NCBI RefSeq assembly: GCF_009707325.1
Contig: NZ_CP046103.1
Span: 806,001 to 870,000 of the forward strand
Source: Pseudomonas sp. IB20
GTDB lineage: Bacteria; Pseudomonadota; Gammaproteobacteria; Pseudomonadales; Pseudomonadaceae
DNA: 64,000 bases
Direction: 5' to 3'
Part shown: positions 47,095 through 57,164 of the stretch, one piece after another
Numbering within the stretch: the first letter of the stretch is position 1
Layout of the letters: every line of letters begins with the position of its first letter
Program-made: the position numbers and the translations under genes
The notes under the pieces: generated by a model
What the model was told of the DNA's origin: nothing
The model's database searches: none
What the model saw: the letters and a program-made list of their open reading frames with translations, nothing else

Positions 47095-49620
47095 TCAATA
47101 CACATCCCGACGATAGCGCCCTTGCTCAATCAAGCGCTCCACCGCCTCGCTGCCGAGCACCTCGTGCAGCACCTGATCCACGCCTGTCGCCATGCCCTGC
47201 AAACTGCCGCAGACATAAATGGCGGCGCCATCCGCCAGCCATCGACGTAGCACATCCGCCGACTCGCGCAGGCGATCCTGTACGTAGATCTTCTCTTCCT
47301 GGTCGCGGGAAAACGCCAGGTCCAGCAGCGCCAGATCACCGCTGGCCAGCCAGCCTTGCAGCTCGTCCTGGCACAGGTAGTCGTGGGCGATATTGCGTTC
47401 GCCGAACAGCAACCAGTTGCGCTGCTGGCCATCGGCAATGCGCGCCTTGAGCAAGCTGCGCAGGCCGGCTAGGCCGGTGCCGTTGCCCAGCAAGATCAGC
47501 GGTACCGGCGCGTCCGGCAGGTGGAAGCCACTGTTGCGACGCAGGCGCAGGCTGATGCTGGAACCGAGGGCGGCGTGTTCGGTCAGCCAGCCGGAACACA
47601 GGCCTAGGCTGCCGTCGGGGTGACGTTCCTGGCGTACGATCAGCTCCAGCACACCGTCAGCGGCAATCGAGGCGATGGAGTATTCGCGCATGCCCAGCGG
47701 CACCAATGCGTTCACCAGTGCCTGGGCATGCAGGCCGACCAAGTGCGCGCGGTTGTCCGGCAGTTGGCGGGTGGCCAGTGCCTGGTTGAGGGTTTGCGCC
47801 AGGCCATCGATCAGCACGCCGTCGCTGCCGGCCAGGCCCAGGCCTGCGAGAAAGTGCTCGATGGCCCATGTGCAATTGCGTGGCAGGATTTCCACCAAGT
47901 CACCGGCCAACCAGCTGTGTGGCGAGGGCGGTGTGAGGCCCAGCAGGTAGATGGCCGAGCCGACGCTGTCGCGGTTGAGCAGGGTGCGCTGGCTCAGGGT
48001 CCAGTTTTCGTACTGGGCGGGCTGCCAGGCTGCTGCCGGCGCGTGACCGGTGATCTGGCCGAGTTGCTGTTGCCAGGTCTGCAAGGCCTCGGTGTCACCG
48101 CTGTCGACTTCCACTGGGGCGAACAGCGGGTTGCCGCCCTGGTTGGTCAGCCAGAAGTGCAGGCGCCGGGCAAAACCGCAGAAGTGTTGGTACTGGCGAT
48201 CACCCAGGGCCAGTACCGAATAGTTCAGGCCTTTGAGCGACAGCTCCTGGCCGAGCACGCTGCGCTCAAAACCACGGGCGCTGTCGGGGGCTTCGCCGTC
48301 GCCAAAGGTGCTGACCACGAACAGTGCATTTTCTGACTGGCGCAGGTCGTCCTGGCTGACGTTGCTCAAGGGCTGCACCTTCACCGGCAGGCCGGCGGCC
48401 TGCAATTGCCCAGCCGTCTGCCACGCCAGCTGTTCGGCGAAGCCGCTCTGGCTGGCAAAGCCGATCAGCCACGCCGGGGCATCGCTGTGGTTGGCGCCGA
48501 GGCCTTTGCGCGCATCGCGCACATGGCGTTTTTTGCGGCGCCGGTCGAGGTACAGCAGCCAGCCGGTAATAAAGAACAGCGGCATGCACAGCGCACTGAC
48601 GGTGAGGATGATGCGGCCTAGCAAGCCGAAGTAGCTGCCGGTGTGCAGCGCGTAAACGCTGGTGAGCAATTGCGACTTGAAGCTTTTGCTGGCGTAGCGG
48701 TCGTGAGACTTGACCTCGCCGGTGGCCGGGTCGAGGTTGATCTGGTTCTGCGCGCGGTCATGGGGCGATGTTTTGAGCAGGTAATAGACGATGGCCGGCG
48801 GCCCGGCGACGGCCGGCATACGGATGTTGTAAGCGCTCAAACCAGGGCCGGCGTTAGCGTAGATGCTGCTCCAGATCGCAGCGTAGTCGGCCACCGGCGC
48901 CGGGCCTGCGGGCGGCGGGCCGCGTTTGCGCATGCGCTCATTATGCGGGGCGTCGGAGAGCAGTTTGGTCACGCCCTGATTGTACCAGTCATAGGACCAA
49001 TACAAGCCGGTCAGTGCGGCAAACAGATAAAACAGCAGGCACCAGGTGCCGAACACCGAGTGCAGGTCCCAGTTGAAACTGCGGCCCTTTTTGCGCCAGT
49101 CCAGCGTCAGCCAGGCACGCCAGTTGGCCACTTGGCGCGGCCAGCGCAGGTACAGGCCCGAGAGGCAGAAGAACACCAGGATCAGCGTGCAGGCGCCGGT
49201 GATTTGCCGGCCGGTGTCGCCAGCGGCCAGGAAGCGGTGCAGCTGCAAGATGAAATCGAACACATCTTGGCCGACGGCGTCGCCCATGTAGTCGCCGGTG
49301 TACGGGTCGAAGTAGCGCATCTGACCACGGCGCTCGCCCGGCGGCGGGGTGAAGAACACGCGCGCGGCGTTGCCGCTTTCGTTTTCCACCCACAGCATCG
49401 ATACGGTTTTACCTTCGGTGGCTTCGAGCTTGCGCACCAGTTCGGCGGGCGGCAGCACACCGGCTTCGCGTTTTTGCACGCTCAATACCGTGGGGTTGAG
49501 CGCGCGCAGAATCTCATCCTGAAACGAGACCGCAGCCCCGGTGATCCCCATCAACGCCAACACCAGCCCGGCGGTAATGCCGAAGAACCAGTGCAACTGG
49601 AACAGGGTTTTCTTCAACAC
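47095..49620 (-). CDS. PepSY membrane protein fused to a flavodoxin/NADPH reductase (sulfite-reductase-like)
   Basis: The 841-residue fusion has four PepSY-associated membrane helices and a PepSY periplasmic part (residues 1-370, [27 protein letters not shown]). A flavodoxin domain follows (about 390-520, [21 protein letters not shown]), then a CysJ-like FAD/NADPH reductase (about 550-841, [50 protein letters not shown]). It corresponds to PA4513 beside piuA in P. aeruginosa. Electrons from NADPH are probably passed across the membrane to reduce ferric iron or a siderophore. It starts with GTG, then TTG. Confidence 0.88.
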   Translation of the reverse strand: MLKKTLFQLHWFFGITAGLVLALMGITGAAVSFQDEILRALNPTVLSVQKREAGVLPPAELVRKLEATEGKTVSMLWVENESGNAARVFFTPPPGERRGQMRYFDPYTGDYMGDAVGQDVFDFILQLHRFLAAGDTGRQITGACTLILVFFCLSGLYLRWPRQVANWRAWLTLDWRKKGRSFNWDLHSVFGTWCLLFYLFAALTGLYWSYDWYNQGVTKLLSDAPHNERMRKRGPPPAGPAPVADYAAIWSSIYANAGPGLSAYNIRMPAVAGPPAIVYYLLKTSPHDRAQNQINLDPATGEVKSHDRYASKSFKSQLLTSVYALHTGSYFGLLGRIILTVSALCMPLFFITGWLLYLDRRRKKRHVRDARKGLGANHSDAPAWLIGFASQSGFAEQLAWQTAGQLQAAGLPVKVQPLSNVSQDDLRQSENALFVVSTFGDGEAPDSARGFERSVLGQELSLKGLNYSVLALGDRQYQHFCGFARRLHFWLTNQGGNPLFAPVEVDSGDTEALQTWQQQLGQITGHAPAAAWQPAQYENWTLSQRTLLNRDSVGSAIYLLGLTPPSPHSWLAGDLVEILPRNCTWAIEHFLAGLGLAGSDGVLIDGLAQTLNQALATRQLPDNRAHLVGLHAQALVNALVPLGMREYSIASIAADGVLELIVRQERHPDGSLGLCSGWLTEHAALGSSISLRLRRNSGFHLPDAPVPLILLGNGTGLAGLRSLLKARIADGQQRNWLLFGERNIAHDYLCQDELQGWLASGDLALLDLAFSRDQEEKIYVQDRLRESADVLRRWLADGAAIYVCGSLQGMATGVDQVLHEVLGSEAVERLIEQGRYRRDVY

Positions 49621-49705
49621 GTCTGACGGCCTCGCTGAGCTGGATAGTTAGGTCACGGCGCGCATTATGCCGTGGGTTAACGAGAAAAATTCTGTTTTAC
49701 ACGCA

Positions 49706-49735
49706 AAAGCCCCGCGCATCCGATGCGTGGGGCTT
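49706..49735 (-). terminator. Intrinsic terminator of piuA
   Basis: A strong stem AAAGCCCCGCGCAT / ATGCGTGGGGCTTT (one G-T wobble) lies 21 bases past the piuA stop. On the minus strand it ends in TTTTG. It separates piuA from the reductase gene on the same strand. Confidence 0.82.
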
Positions 49736-49756
49736 TGGGCTGAAGGAGTGCCCCGT

Positions 49757-52039
49757 TTAGAAGTGGAAACTGGTGGTCAACAGCGCCGTACGACCGGCGG
49801 CCTGGTTGGCGAAGTGTGTCGAGAAGGCCTTGTCGTAATAGGTCTTGTCGGTGAGGTTCTGCACGTTCAATTGCAGGTCGACGTTCTTGGTCAGTTTGTA
49901 GCTGGCCATGGCGTCGTAGCGGGTGTAGGACGGCACGTACACGGTGTTGCCTACATCGCCATACACGTTGTCGACATAGAACGCACCGCCACCGATGGTC
50001 AGCTTCGACGTGATGTCGTAAGTGGTCCACAGGCTGAAGGTATTCTTCGGCGTATTCGGCATCTGGTTACCTTTGTTCGAACCTTTGCTGACTACGCCGT
50101 TACGCCCATTGAGACCGGCGCTGACCAGTTCGCTGTCGAGGTAGCTGTAGCCGGCGAACACTTGCCATTGATCGGTGATTTTGCCGCTGGCGGACAATTC
50201 CAGGCCATCGACCTGCGACTCACCGGCGTTCTGGTAGGTGAAGGCGTCGACCAGGATGCGCGTGTTTTTCTTCTCGGTGCGAAACACAGCGGCGGTCAGC
50301 GACAGGCGATCGTGGAGCAGGTCCCACTTGGTGCCCAGTTCATAGTTGACGGTTTCTTCCGGCTGCAAATCGCTGCTGGCGGCACCAGCAGTCAGTGGGT
50401 TGCCGTCGGAGCCTTCGCCCACTAGGCCGCCGGGCGGTGTAGCCGAGGTGGCGTACGAGGCGTAGATGCTGCCGTTTTCCATCGGCTTCCAGACCAGGCC
50501 GGCCTGCCAATTGAAGAACTGGCTGTCTTCCTTGATTTTGCTGCGCCCGGCGGCGGCATTGGTGTTGGCTTCGGTGTCGAAGGTGTCGTAGCGCAGGCCG
50601 ACGTTGAGCAGCCATTTCGGGTCGAGCTCAATGGTGTCGAATACATAGGCGGCGCGGCTGACGGCTTTGGTGTTGGTGCCCATGTAGTTGCGCGCCACAC
50701 TGCCGGTCCAGGCGTCGTCTGGTGTCGGGTTGCTCAACGATGTGCACTGGCCGCCCAGGCTCCCTTTGGCCACCGTGCAGGTCGGGTTGGCGTTCGGGCT
50801 CACGGTGTAGCTGCTCACGCGGGTTTCTTCGCCGGTGAATTCCAGGCCGGTGGAGTAGGTGTTCTTGAAGCCCAGCGCCTGGAAACTGCCGAACAGGTCG
50901 GTCTGGTTGGTGGTGGTCGTGGTGGTGGACACGCGGCTGTTGGCGCGGCGCCATACAGTGCCGAACTTGTTGACGTTGAGCTTGCTGTCGTCCGGTTGGG
51001 TGAGGACATAGTCCTGGCCGGTGCTGCCATGGCGCAGGGTGTTTTTCAGCGTCATGTTGTCGTTCAGGTCGTGCTCGATGGAGACGGTGCTGATATCGGC
51101 GCGGGTCTTGCGGAAGTCGCGGCTCTTGAGCCCGTAGAAGTTGTTGCTGTCGCCGCCGTCATTGGGTTTGTCATGCACGTGGGCGGTGGCGGTCGGCGAG
51201 CCGTAGCCGTAGGGGATCCCCGAATCTGGCAGGTCGTCGCTTTCCATGTGGTAGTAGCTGAGGTTGACGCGGGTCGGTGTGCCCAGGCCGAAGGTCAGCG
51301 AGGGCGCCACGCCCCAGCGGTCATAGTTGATCGTGTCGCGCCCCGCCACATTCTGCTCGTGGCTCATCAGGTTCAGACGGAACGCGGCGTTGTCGAGGAA
51401 CTGGCGGTTCACGTCGAGCACGTAGCGACGGGTCTGGTCGGAGCCGTAGGTGAAGCCGCCGTTGGTGAAGTCGCGCGCTTGTGGGGTTTTGCTCACCAGG
51501 TTGAGGCTGCCGCCGGCCGAACCGCGGCCGCCGAACGAGGAGTTCGGGCCTTTGCTGACTTCAATCGATTCGATGTCGAAGATCTCGCGGCTTTGGCCGC
51601 CGGTGTCGCGTACGCCGTCCAGGTAGGTGTCGCCCTGCGCGTCAAAGCCACGGATAAATGGACGGTCGCCCTGTGGGTTACCGCCTTCACCGGCGCCGAA
51701 AGTAATCCCCGGTACGGTGCGCAAGGCATCCTGCAACGAGGTGGCGGCGGTGTCCTTGAGCACTTGTTGCGGCACCACGGTTACCGAGCGCGGGGTGTCC
51801 ACCAGTGGCGCGGTGTACTTCTGCGATGAGGCTTTTTCCACCTGGTAGGAGGTGTTGTCCTGTTCCTGGCCGGTAATGCTGGTGGCACCGAGGGAGATGC
51901 TGTTGCGCTCGCCTTTTTGTTCAGTGTTTTGCGCTGCTTGCGCCAAGTGGGCGGCAGAGCTGGCGCTGAGCGCGACGCCGATGGCCGAAGCCAACATACG
52001 TGGTGAACTGGCAGGTGTTTTTAGCATTGTGCGCGACAT
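49757..52039 (-). CDS. piuA: TonB-dependent siderophore receptor, PiuA type
   Basis: The 760-residue outer-membrane receptor has a signal peptide (MSRTMLKTPASSPRMLASAIGVALSASSAAHLAQA) and a plug domain (DTPRSVTVVPQQVLKDTAATSLQDALRTVPGITFGAGEGGNPQGDRPFIRGFD). A 22-strand barrel follows, ending in the aromatic LLTTSFHF. In P. aeruginosa PiuA takes up catechol-type siderophores and siderophore-drug conjugates; the substrate here is inferred from the piuA-piuC neighbourhood. The start is chosen from GGAAGGGA and the signal peptide. Confidence 0.92.
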   Translation of the reverse strand: MSRTMLKTPASSPRMLASAIGVALSASSAAHLAQAAQNTEQKGERNSISLGATSITGQEQDNTSYQVEKASSQKYTAPLVDTPRSVTVVPQQVLKDTAATSLQDALRTVPGITFGAGEGGNPQGDRPFIRGFDAQGDTYLDGVRDTGGQSREIFDIESIEVSKGPNSSFGGRGSAGGSLNLVSKTPQARDFTNGGFTYGSDQTRRYVLDVNRQFLDNAAFRLNLMSHEQNVAGRDTINYDRWGVAPSLTFGLGTPTRVNLSYYHMESDDLPDSGIPYGYGSPTATAHVHDKPNDGGDSNNFYGLKSRDFRKTRADISTVSIEHDLNDNMTLKNTLRHGSTGQDYVLTQPDDSKLNVNKFGTVWRRANSRVSTTTTTTNQTDLFGSFQALGFKNTYSTGLEFTGEETRVSSYTVSPNANPTCTVAKGSLGGQCTSLSNPTPDDAWTGSVARNYMGTNTKAVSRAAYVFDTIELDPKWLLNVGLRYDTFDTEANTNAAAGRSKIKEDSQFFNWQAGLVWKPMENGSIYASYATSATPPGGLVGEGSDGNPLTAGAASSDLQPEETVNYELGTKWDLLHDRLSLTAAVFRTEKKNTRILVDAFTYQNAGESQVDGLELSASGKITDQWQVFAGYSYLDSELVSAGLNGRNGVVSKGSNKGNQMPNTPKNTFSLWTTYDITSKLTIGGGAFYVDNVYGDVGNTVYVPSYTRYDAMASYKLTKNVDLQLNVQNLTDKTYYDKAFSTHFANQAAGRTALLTTSFHF

Positions 52040-52246
52040 CGACGTGTCCCTTCCCCAAGGTTGTGAGGCCGCGGAATATAGGATCAATAAGAGTTTCTAT
52101 CAATTGCGATACATTACTATTCGCACTGAATTTACATTCTTTACACTTTTTGCTTACGGTTTTTACCAACTCGTTCGTCTCGCGCGTTTTACAGGCCGGA
52201 TAAGAATCAATACCATTGGCGCCTCTCTGCATTCAGGTACTGCCCC

Positions 52247-52927
52247 ATGCTGCTGCACATTCCCGACCTGTTCTCTCGCGAGGAGGTGCTGCGCATTCGC
52301 CAAGCCCTGGAAAACACCGAGTGGGCCGACGGTAAAATCACCGCCGGGCACCAATCCGCCAAAGCCAAACACAATCTGCAATTGCCTGAAGGGCACCCGT
52401 TGGCCAAGGAAATCGGCGCGGCGATGCTGGAGCGCTTGTGGAAAACCCCGCTGTTTATGTCAGCGGCGTTACCGCACAAGGTCTTCCCACCTTTGCTCAA
52501 TTGCTACACAGCGGGCGGCAGTTTCGATTTCCATATCGACAACGCTGTACGCCAGGAGCGGGGCAGTCACGAGCGCGTGCGAACAGACCTGTCGTCGACG
52601 CTGTTCTTCAGCGACCCGGATGAATACGACGGTGGCGAACTCGAGATCCAGGACACCTTCGGCCTGCAGCGGGTCAAACTGCCGGCCGGCGACATGGTGC
52701 TGTACCCCGGCTCCAGCCTGCACAGAGTCAACGCCGTGACCCGTGGCGCGCGTTACGCCTCGTTCTTCTGGACCCAAAGCCTGGTACGTGAAGACAGCCA
52801 GCGCACTTTGCTGTTCGAGATGGACGGCGCGATTCAGCAACTGACCCGCGATGTCCCTGACCACCCGGCGCTGATCCAGCTCACCGGCACCTACCACAAC
52901 TTGTTGCGCCGCTGGGTCGAGGTCTGA
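52247..52927 (+). CDS. piuC: Fe(II)/2-oxoglutarate-dependent PKHD-type hydroxylase, PiuC type
   Basis: The 226-residue protein has the facial triad His96, Asp98 (FDFHID) and His159 (SSLHRV) plus the 2-oxoglutarate Arg169. It is the PKHX/YbiX family dioxygenase usually encoded next to iron receptors, as with P. aeruginosa piuA-piuC. Its substrate is unknown; modification of a siderophore is a common guess. It is divergent from piuA and followed after one base by the Sel1 gene. Confidence 0.92.
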   Translation: MLLHIPDLFSREEVLRIRQALENTEWADGKITAGHQSAKAKHNLQLPEGHPLAKEIGAAMLERLWKTPLFMSAALPHKVFPPLLNCYTAGGSFDFHIDNAVRQERGSHERVRTDLSSTLFFSDPDEYDGGELEIQDTFGLQRVKLPAGDMVLYPGSSLHRVNAVTRGARYASFFWTQSLVREDSQRTLLFEMDGAIQQLTRDVPDHPALIQLTGTYHNLLRRWVEV

Positions 52928-52928
52928 G

Positions 52929-53669
52929 ATGGGCTTTTTAGTGCGCCGTGAAGAAGTGCTCAATGTTGAGCAACTGCAAAGCATGCTCGACGACTCCCCG
53001 GTGCGTGCGGCCCAGGCGATTCTGATGGCGGCGAGAGAGGGCGTGGTCGACGCTCAGGCATTGCTGGGGCAAATCCTGCTGGAAGGGCGCGGCATCGCAC
53101 GCGATGAAGCGCTGGCGCTGCGCTGGTTCCAGATCGCGGCCAATGGCGGGCACTTGATGGCACGCAACATGGCCGGGCGTTGCCTGGAGCATGGTTGGGG
53201 TTGCGCCGTCGATGAAGCAGCGGCGGCGCGGGAGTACCGCCTGGCGGCAGAGGCCGGGTTAGATTGGGGCCAGTACAACTACGCCAACCTGCTGGCCACC
53301 GGTCGTGGTGTCGCGCAAGACCCACCGCAAGCGCTGGGGTTTTATCGGCTGGCCGCAGAGCAGGGCCACGCCAAGTCGATGAACCTGCTGGGGCGTTATC
53401 TGGAAGATGGCGAGTATTGCCCAAGGGATCTGGAGGCGGCTGTCGAGTGGTATCGCCGCTCAGCCGAAGGCGGGGATTTTCGCGGGCAGTTCAGTTATGC
53501 GGCAGTGTTGGCCGATAGAGGCCAGGTCGAAGAGGCGTTGGCATGGTTGCGCAAGGCGTTGGTGGGCGGCAATTTGAAGTTTTTGCGGAAGGCGCATATC
53601 GCGCTATTGAATGCAGTGCAGCCTGAAATCATGGGGTCCGCTAAGACCGTTAATAGTAGGCATCCATAA
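52929..53669 (+). CDS. Sel1-like repeat protein
   Basis: The 246-residue soluble protein has about four Sel1 (TPR-like) repeats, for example AQALLGQILLEGRGIARDEALALRWFQIAANGG and AKSMNLLGRYLEDGEYCPRDLEAAVEWYRRSAEGG. Such repeats mediate protein contacts. It follows piuC by one base and is conserved there (PA4516 position), so it probably serves the same iron response. No signal peptide is seen. Confidence 0.88.
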   Translation: MGFLVRREEVLNVEQLQSMLDDSPVRAAQAILMAAREGVVDAQALLGQILLEGRGIARDEALALRWFQIAANGGHLMARNMAGRCLEHGWGCAVDEAAAAREYRLAAEAGLDWGQYNYANLLATGRGVAQDPPQALGFYRLAAEQGHAKSMNLLGRYLEDGEYCPRDLEAAVEWYRRSAEGGDFRGQFSYAAVLADRGQVEEALAWLRKALVGGNLKFLRKAHIALLNAVQPEIMGSAKTVNSRHP

Positions 53670-53698
53670 AAAAACCCATGACATGTCATGGGTTTTTT
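53670..53698. terminator. Bidirectional terminator between the Sel1 gene and speC
   Basis: ACCCATGA - CATG - TCATGGGT flanked by seven As on the left and six Ts on the right, so it works on both strands. It lies immediately after the Sel1 gene stop and 14 bases past the speC stop. Confidence 0.92.
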
Positions 53699-53711
53699 GT
53701 GTGCGAAGTGC

Positions 53712-54875
53712 TTACACGTAGTAAGACTTCAACGGCGGGAACCCGTTGAACTCAACCGCGCTGTAGCTGGTGGTGTACGCACCGGTCGACAACCAGTACA
53801 TCCGGTCACCAATTGCCAGGTTCAGCGGCAGGCCGTACTTGTAGTTTTCGTACATGATATCGGCGCTGTCGCAGGTCGGGCCGGCGATGACCACTTCTTC
53901 CATCTCGCCTTTCTTCTCGGTCCAGATCGGGAACTTGATGGCCTCGTCCATGGTTTCGATCAGGCCGGAGAATTTGCCCACATCGGTGTACACCCAACGC
54001 TCGACGGCAGTGCGCGATTTACGCGCCACCAATACCACTTCACTGACCAGGATACCGGCGTTGGCGATCAACGAACGGCCTGGTTCCAGGATGATTTCCG
54101 GCAGGTCGTCGCCGAAATCTTCCTTGAGGAAGCGGATGATTTCTTCGGCGTAGGTTTCCAGGCTGTTGGTACGGGTGATGTAGTTGGCCGGGAAGCCGCC
54201 GCCCATGTTGATCAGCTTCAGATGAATGCCGTCTTCTTCTTTCAGGCGTTCGAAGATCACTTTGACCTTGGCGATGGCTGCGTCCCACACGCTGATGTCG
54301 CGCTGTTGCGAGCCGACGTGGAACGAAATGCCGTAAGGCACCAGGCCCAGGTCGCGGGCCAGGATCAGCAGGTCCATGGCCATATCGGTCTGGCAGCCGA
54401 ATTTGCGCGACAGAGGCCAGTCAGCCGTGGTCGAGCCTTCGGTGAGGATACGCACATAAACTTTCGAACCCGGCGCGGCCTTGGCGATGTTGCGCAGGTC
54501 GGCTTCGGAGTCGGTGGAGAACAGGCGCACGCCCTTATCAAAGAAGTAGCGAATGTCTTTGGATTTCTTGATGGTGTTGCCGTAGCTGATACGGTCGGCG
54601 CTGACGCCACGGTCCATGACCTTGTCCAGCTCGTAGATCGAGGCGATGTCGAAGCTCGACCCCTTGTCTTTCAACAGGTCGATGATCTCGACGGCCGGGT
54701 TGGCCTTGACCGCGTAATAGACTTTGGCGAATTCGAAACCGGCGCGCAGGTCATCGTAGGCCTGGCTGATCATCGCGGTGTCGATCACCACGAACGGGGT
54801 TTCTTGCTTGTCGGCGAACGCCTTCATTTTGTCAAAAGTGGCGCGCGCGAAATAATCTTCGACGTTGATCGACAT
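53712..54875 (-). CDS. speC: Ornithine (lysine/ornithine) decarboxylase, group IV
   Basis: The 387-residue PLP enzyme of the alanine-racemase fold has the PLP lysine in VYYAVKANPAVE (Lys57), HVGSQQ, GGGFPA, and the dimer-interface Cys in GPTCDSADIMYEN. It makes putrescine from ornithine. The start is the ATG at 54875 after AGGAG; the frame remains open 31 codons further up. The leader of about 200 bases carries a terminator-like hairpin. Confidence 0.94.
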   Translation of the reverse strand: MSINVEDYFARATFDKMKAFADKQETPFVVIDTAMISQAYDDLRAGFEFAKVYYAVKANPAVEIIDLLKDKGSSFDIASIYELDKVMDRGVSADRISYGNTIKKSKDIRYFFDKGVRLFSTDSEADLRNIAKAAPGSKVYVRILTEGSTTADWPLSRKFGCQTDMAMDLLILARDLGLVPYGISFHVGSQQRDISVWDAAIAKVKVIFERLKEEDGIHLKLINMGGGFPANYITRTNSLETYAEEIIRFLKEDFGDDLPEIILEPGRSLIANAGILVSEVVLVARKSRTAVERWVYTDVGKFSGLIETMDEAIKFPIWTEKKGEMEEVVIAGPTCDSADIMYENYKYGLPLNLAIGDRMYWLSTGAYTTSYSAVEFNGFPPLKSYYV

Positions 54876-54980
54876 GCTGGGGACTCCTAAGGGCAAACTA
54901 AAATTAGCAATGGGTGCAAATGAACGTCCTCCGTATCCCCACTTTGGTTCGCCTACTTCCCAAGGCATGTCGCCGAAAGC

Positions 54981-55015
54981 AAAAAGGCCATGGGAATAAA
55001 CGCTGCCCTTGGCCT
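54981..55015 (-). terminator. Terminator-like hairpin in the speC leader (possible attenuator)
   Basis: On the minus strand AAGGCCAAGGG, a 12-base loop and CCCATGGCCTT (one mismatch) are followed by a T-run (TTTTTGC). It lies about 105 bases upstream of the speC ATG. A possible -10 (CTATAG, near 55095) lies upstream on the same strand. It could be a transcription attenuator for speC or the end of a short RNA. Confidence 0.6.
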
Positions 55016-55226
55016 TGCTGTCTCGTCGTCAGTACTTGAGCCGGATGGATCGTTTCCAGCATGGACGTTCGGCGCGAACTTTAGGACGTGAGGGGCTATA
55101 GATCAACTAAAAATGTCGCGTTTTTGCACGCGTTCGTCGCGCGACCTCGTGCAGCTACTTATGTAACCGACAGGTGTGACGGATTGATGTTCCCCGGATG
55201 GGGTAAATCAGGAGGATTTGCGGTGC

Positions 55227-55342
55227 CTTCATCGCAGGCAAGCCAGCTGCCACATTTGAATTGCATTCATCTGTTGGAATCATTGCATTCATCTGTTGGA
55301 ATGCATTTCCCTGTGGGAGCCGGGCTTGCCCGCGATAGCGGT
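55227..55342. repeat. Hybrid REP elements with an internal 22-base tandem duplication
   Basis: The left part (CATCGCAGGCAAGCCAGCTGCC) is half of the diverged REP seen at 1404-1486. The right part (CTGTGGGAGCCGGGCTTGCC, then CGCGATAGCGGTC) is a normal REP. Between them ATTGCATTCATCTGTTGGAA occurs twice (55260-55280 and 55282-55302) with period 22. The rest of 54876-55226 holds only the speC leader. Confidence 0.75.
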
Positions 55343-55345
55343 CTA

Positions 55346-56503
55346 TCAGGCCAACGCTGTCTCGGCGGGCGAAACAATGCTGGTCTTACCGCCACGCGAC
55401 TTACCAGAACTCAGGTACTCAGCAATCGACTCCTGAGTCACTTCACCCAGGAACACCCGCTCCGCATCCATCACCGGCAACCACGAACGGTTGAACTCGT
55501 ACATGCGCGACAACAGGATGCGCAAATGCTCGTCATACGCCGCCGTGGCGTTGAATTCGCGCAGGTACTGGCCGCAGGTACCGGTCTGGCGGTGCAGGTC
55601 GCGACGTCGTACATAACCTAGCGCTTTGTTCTCGGCGCAGGTGACCACCACGTAGCGACGGTCGGTTTCGTCCATCAGCTCCAGCGCCTCGGCCACCGGG
55701 GTTTCCGGGCTCACCGACGGCGCGTTGTCCGCCGCGTCTTCGGCTTTCACCAGCAGCAGGCGCTTGAGGGTGCTGTCCTGACCGACGAAGCTGCTCACGA
55801 ACTCATCAGCCGGATGCGCCAGCAAGGTGTCCGGGTGGTCGATCTGCAGCAGCTTGCCGGCACGGAAGATCGCAATCTTGTCACCCAGCTTGATCGCTTC
55901 GTCGATGTCGTGGCTGACCATGATCACGGTCTTGTTCAGCGCGCGCTGCATCTCGAAGAACTCGTTCTGGATCATCTCGCGGTTGATCGGGTCGACCGCG
56001 CCGAACGGTTCGTCCATCAATAGCAGTGGCGCATCGGCCGCCAGCGCGCGGATCACACCGATACGCTGTTGCTGGCCGCCCGACAGTTCACGCGGGTAGC
56101 GATGCAGGTACTGCTTGGGCTCCAACTTGATCATGCTCATCAACTCGCGGGCGCGGTCGTGGCATTTCTGCTTGTCCCAGCCGAGCAGCTTTGGCACGAC
56201 CACGATGTTTTCCTCGATGGTCATGTTCGGGAACAGGCCGATCTGCTGGATCACATAACCGATGTTGCGGCGCAGGGTCACTTCGTCGAGGTCGGTGGTG
56301 TCTTCGCCGTTGATCAGGATCTTGCCCGAGGTGGGCTTGATCAGGCGGTTGATCATTTTCAGCGTGGTGCTCTTGCCGCAACCCGACGGGCCGAGGAATA
56401 CGCAAATTTCGCCTTCGTTGACGGTCAGGCTTACGTCGTTCACGGCAGAGACTGCTTTGCCGTTGCTTTGAAAAGTCTTGGTCAGGTTTTGAAGTTCGAT
56501 CAT
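55346..56503 (-). CDS. Osmoprotectant (glycine betaine/choline type) ABC transporter ATP-binding protein
   Basis: The 385-residue OpuCA/ProV-like ATPase has Walker A (GPSGCGKST, about 36-44), the signature LSGGQQQRIGV and Walker B LLLMDEPFGAVD. Two C-terminal CBS domains follow (about 260-375, VAEALELMDETDRRYVVVTCAENKALGYV), which in OpuA-type systems sense ionic strength. It is the last gene of a four-gene leftward operon and overlaps the permease stop by 4 bases. Confidence 0.92.
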   Translation of the reverse strand: MIELQNLTKTFQSNGKAVSAVNDVSLTVNEGEICVFLGPSGCGKSTTLKMINRLIKPTSGKILINGEDTTDLDEVTLRRNIGYVIQQIGLFPNMTIEENIVVVPKLLGWDKQKCHDRARELMSMIKLEPKQYLHRYPRELSGGQQQRIGVIRALAADAPLLLMDEPFGAVDPINREMIQNEFFEMQRALNKTVIMVSHDIDEAIKLGDKIAIFRAGKLLQIDHPDTLLAHPADEFVSSFVGQDSTLKRLLLVKAEDAADNAPSVSPETPVAEALELMDETDRRYVVVTCAENKALGYVRRRDLHRQTGTCGQYLREFNATAAYDEHLRILLSRMYEFNRSWLPVMDAERVFLGEVTQESIAEYLSSGKSRGGKTSIVSPAETALA

Positions 56504-57153
56504 TTGAGCAGTCCTTTTGGAGTCAGCGAGCGTTGCAGCCATTGCAGAAGCAGGTCGGCGAAGATGGCCAGAAGACTGACCAGTACGGCGCCAACGATCA
56601 GCATCGACATGTCGCTGCGGCTGATGGAAGCCAGAATAAGTACACCCAGGCCACCGGCGCCGATGGTGGCGGCGATGGTCATCACACCAATGTTCATCAC
56701 CACGGCGGTGCGCACACCGGCGAGGATCACCGGCACGGCGATGGGCAGTTCGACCATACGCAGGCGCTGGCCGAAGGTCATGCCGATACCCCGCGCGGCT
56801 TCGCGAATACCCGGATCAACCCCGGTCAACGCCAAGTAGGTGTTACGCATGATCGGCAGCAGGGAATAGAGGAATACCGCAGTAATCGCCGGCATCGGGC
56901 CCAGGCCCTGGCCGAACTTGGAGTAGAACGGCAGCAGCAGGCCGAACAGGGCGATGGACGGCACCGTCAGCAGTACCGTGGCGCTGGCTTGCAGCGGGCC
57001 GGCCAGGGTCGGGAAGCGCGTCATCAGCACGCCGAGCGGTACGCCGACGACGATTGCCAGGATGACGGCAATGCCGACCAACGTGATGTGCTGCCAGGTC
57101 AGATGCAGGACAAGTGCCCAATCAAGATGGGAAAAGGCGTTCAGGAATTCCAT
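56500..57153 (-). CDS. Osmoprotectant ABC transporter permease (second permease)
   Basis: The 217-residue inner-membrane protein has five to six helices and the EAA motif around GIREAARGIGMTFGQRLRMVELPIAVPVILAGVRTAVVMNIG. It is of the OpuCB/YehW type. It lies 11 bases after the binding-protein gene and is coupled to the ATPase gene (ATGA). Confidence 0.92.
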   Translation of the reverse strand: MEFLNAFSHLDWALVLHLTWQHITLVGIAVILAIVVGVPLGVLMTRFPTLAGPLQASATVLLTVPSIALFGLLLPFYSKFGQGLGPMPAITAVFLYSLLPIMRNTYLALTGVDPGIREAARGIGMTFGQRLRMVELPIAVPVILAGVRTAVVMNIGVMTIAATIGAGGLGVLILASISRSDMSMLIVGAVLVSLLAIFADLLLQWLQRSLTPKGLLK

Positions 57154-57164
57154 GTCTTCTCCTC

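Noticed and set aside
52108..52126. Possible Fur box (GATACATTACTATTCGCAC) in the piuA-piuC intergenic region
   Set aside because: It is AT-rich and well placed but matches the Fur consensus poorly, so it is not listed as a feature.
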